Below, piece by piece: positions 6,022 through 7,511 of a stretch of DNA of 7,511 nt. The stretch is from contig DGNT01000061.1 in assembly GCA_002389055.1 (NCBI GenBank), positions 1-7,511 on the forward strand, read 5' to 3'. The stretch's first letter is position 1, and every line of letters begins with the position of its first letter. Both the position numbers and the translations under genes were made by a program. Source of the DNA: Alcanivorax sp. UBA4485. GTDB taxonomy: Bacteria; Pseudomonadota; Gammaproteobacteria; Pseudomonadales; Alcanivoracaceae. A model generated the notes under the pieces. That model was given only the letters and a program-made list of their open reading frames with translations. It ran no database searches and was not told the origin of the DNA.

Positions 6022-7408
6022 CGAACAACTTTCCCGGGTTCATCACGTTATTGGGATCGAAAACCGCTTTCACCGCTTTCATATAAGCGATTTCTTCTTG
6101 GCTTCGGGAATACGACAGATAGGGCTTCTTGGTCATACCCACACCGTGCTCCGCGGAAATCGAGCCGTTGTACTTCTGCACAATTTCGAACACCCATTTG
6201 GAGACGTCGCCGCATTGGCGGAAAAAATCCTCCTTGGGCAGATCCGCCGGCTTGAGAATATTCAGGTGCATGTTGCCGTCACCGATATGCCCGAACCAGA
6301 CGATCTCGAAATCCGGGTAGGCGTCCTGCACCACCTTGTCCACGTCCTCGACGAAATCCGGCACTTTGGAAACGGTGACGGAAATATCGTTTTTGTAGGG
6401 CGTGTGTGGCGCGATCGATTCGGAAATCCGCTCGCGCAGTTGCCACAGCTGTTCCAGCTGGCCCAGGGACTGGCTCATCACCCCGTCCAGCACCCAGCCC
6501 TGTTCCACACAGTGCTCGAAAATCTCCATGGCCCGCTCGCCGGTGTGTTCGGAAAGCTGTTCGAACTCCAGCAGGCAGTAGAACGGACAGTCGCTGTCGA
6601 AGGGCTTCGTCACCCCGTGCTCGAGCACATGGGCCATGGCTTTGTCGGAAAAGAATTCAAACGCGGTCAGATCAATGTCTTTCTGGAATGCGTGCAGCAC
6701 TTTCATGACTTCCCGGAAGCCGGGCGCGCCCAACACCAGGGCGGTCAGGTCCTTGGGCTGGCGGGCCAGCCTTACGGTGGCCTCCACCACGAAGCCCAGG
6801 GTGCCTTCCGAGCCGATGAACAGGTGGCGGAAATCATAGCCGGTGGCGTTCTTGATCAGCCCCTTGTTCAGGTCCAGCAGCTCGCCGCGCCCGGTAACCA
6901 CCTTGAGGCCGGTGATCCAGTCCCGGGTCATGCCGTAGCGGATTACCTTGATGCCGCCGGCGTTGGTGTTGATGTTGCCGCCGATCTGGCTGGAGCCGGC
7001 GGAGGCGAAATCCACCGGGTAGAACAGTGCCTTGCTGTCGGCGAATTCCTGCAGCTGCTGGGTGACCACCCCGGGCTGCACCGTGACCGACCGGTCGTAC
7101 TCGTTGAAGTCGAGCACCCGGTTCATCCGGTCGAACGCCACCACCAGCTCGCCGTTGGCGGCCACCGCCCCGGCCGACAGGCCGGTGCGGCCCCCGGAGG
7201 GCACCAGGCGCAGGCCGTGCTCATTGGCGATCTCCACGATTTGCTGCACTTCCTCGGCGGATTCCGGCAGCACCACGGCGCTAGGCGCCGGCGCCCATAC
7301 CTTGGTCCAGTCCACCCCGTAGCGCTGGGCGCTGTCCGGATCGGTGAGGCAGCGCTTGCCAAGAAGCTCGCTGAGCTGGTCCAGGGCGGCGTGGGCGAGG
7401 GAGGTCAT
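6014..7408 (-). CDS. FAD-linked oxidase, D-2-hydroxyglutarate dehydrogenase type
   Basis: A 464-residue flavoenzyme of the D-lactate/D-2-hydroxyglutarate dehydrogenase class (FAD_binding_4 then FAD-oxidase_C). The FAD part covers roughly 40-215: PSGGRTGLSAGAVA (70-83), GGNINTNAGGIKVIRYGM (143-160) and GYDFRHLFIGSEGTLGFV (190-207). In the C-terminal part, metal ligands H374 and H381 in FGHIGDGNMHLN and E420 in SAEHGVG match the zinc site of human D2HGDH, and R325, S329 and K339 fall where its R386, T390 and K401 bind substrate (Thr to Ser here). It resembles, from memory, the Pseudomonas enzyme that oxidises the D-2-hydroxyglutarate made by SerA to 2-oxoglutarate, passing electrons to the respiratory chain via a flavoprotein. 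D-lactate or glycolate cannot be fully excluded. The ATG at 7408 follows GGAG at 7 bases; a TTG at 7420 is part of that ribosome-binding region. First gene of a two-gene operon. Confidence 0.9.
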   Translation of the reverse strand: MTSLAHAALDQLSELLGKRCLTDPDSAQRYGVDWTKVWAPAPSAVVLPESAEEVQQIVEIANEHGLRLVPSGGRTGLSAGAVAANGELVVAFDRMNRVLDFNEYDRSVTVQPGVVTQQLQEFADSKALFYPVDFASAGSSQIGGNINTNAGGIKVIRYGMTRDWITGLKVVTGRGELLDLNKGLIKNATGYDFRHLFIGSEGTLGFVVEATVRLARQPKDLTALVLGAPGFREVMKVLHAFQKDIDLTAFEFFSDKAMAHVLEHGVTKPFDSDCPFYCLLEFEQLSEHTGERAMEIFEHCVEQGWVLDGVMSQSLGQLEQLWQLRERISESIAPHTPYKNDISVTVSKVPDFVEDVDKVVQDAYPDFEIVWFGHIGDGNMHLNILKPADLPKEDFFRQCGDVSKWVFEIVQKYNGSISAEHGVGMTKKPYLSYSRSQEEIAYMKAVKAVFDPNNVMNPGKLFDV

Positions 7409-7426
7409 CGGCAACTCCAAAGGTCT

Positions 7427-7440
7427 TCAAGTCAACTTGA
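7427..7440. promoter_or_regulatory. SoxR/MerR-like operator dyad upstream of the oxidase gene
   Basis: TCAAGT-CA-ACTTGA is a perfect 6-bp inverted repeat with a 2-bp spacer, 19 bases ahead of the oxidase start codon. It agrees with the core of the E. coli soxS SoxR site (CCTCAAGTTAACTTGAGG) at 13 of 14 positions and with the whole 18-bp site at 15. On the minus strand a -35-like TTGAAT lies immediately upstream, as at MerR-family promoters, but no good -10 appears after a 19- or 20-bp spacer. A repressor or roadblock site is as likely as an activator site. Confidence 0.4.
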
Positions 7441-7460
7441 GCATTCAACATGTGCATGGG

Positions 7461-7489
7461 GCGCCCGGAATGGGTCTCATCCGGGGCGC
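7461..7489. repeat. GC-rich imperfect palindrome in the divergent promoter region
   Basis: GCGCCCGGA (7461-7469) pairs with TCCGGGGCGC (7480-7489), leaving one G bulged; a few weaker pairs could extend inward toward 7475. It lies beside the -10-like sequences at 7492-7501. It could be an operator spanning a -35 position of the rightward gene, or a hairpin in the leader RNA of the leftward oxidase gene. No T run follows on either strand, so it is not a standard intrinsic terminator. Confidence 0.4.
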
Positions 7490-7491
7490 GC

Positions 7492-7501
7492 TATGATACC
7501 A
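7492..7501. promoter_or_regulatory. overlapping divergent -10 elements
   Basis: On the + strand TATGAT (7492-7497) is a good -10 hexamer for a gene beyond the right edge. On the - strand TGGTATCAT (7501-7493) is an extended -10 (TGnTATCAT) that could drive the oxidase operon with a leader of about 75-80 nt. The -35 for the minus promoter would lie outside the window, and the plus one has no clear -35. The two use the same base pairs, so if both are real they would exclude each other. Confidence 0.35.
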
Positions 7502-7511
7502 TACGCGCCCA

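Overview
This 7.5 kb window is a GC-rich, tightly packed stretch of bacterial chromosome. Seven genes are complete, and the start of an unseen eighth gene probably lies just beyond the right edge. The protein families and the gene arrangement point to a gammaproteobacterium; an Alcanivorax/Pseudomonas-like marine or soil lineage is my best guess, inferred from protein flavour and GC content, not from a search. I see no tRNA, rRNA, CRISPR array, insertion sequence, integrase or other sign of a mobile element.

Left part (1-1395, + strand): a complete DNA-3-methyladenine glycosylase I gene (tag) is followed by a class I glutamine amidotransferase gene. The short gap between them holds a near-perfect sigma-54 (-24/-12) promoter, well placed for the amidotransferase. 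Its stop overlaps that of a convergent gene for a DUF4197 lipoprotein (1392-2093, - strand).

Middle (2094-5286): a 66-bp divergent gap separates the lipoprotein from a + strand pair, a left-handed beta-helix (hexapeptide) acyltransferase and a two-domain LplT-like transporter/PlsC acyltransferase, joined by an ATGA overlap. This pair looks like an envelope-lipid or glycan modification unit. A secreted RimB-type 'ATP-dependent zinc protease' homologue (retropepsin-like fold) follows 50 bp later and ends in a strong hairpin.

Right part (5320-7408, - strand): an FAD-linked D-2-hydroxyglutarate dehydrogenase-type oxidase is followed, with an 8-nt overlap, by a fumarylacetoacetate hydrolase-family enzyme. 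The oxidase carries all the expected FAD and metal motifs. In related bacteria such an oxidase is a partner of SerA (3-phosphoglycerate dehydrogenase). The promoter-like sequence at the right edge, pointing outward, is where a divergent serA could begin, though serA itself is not in the window. The space upstream of the oxidase contains a SoxR/MerR-like dyad, a GC-rich imperfect palindrome and overlapping divergent -10 elements.

Most of the window is ordinary housekeeping sequence. The points most worth checking are the sigma-54 promoter, the SoxR-like dyad, the possible metabolite-repair operon and the transporter-acyltransferase fusion that lacks a synthetase domain.
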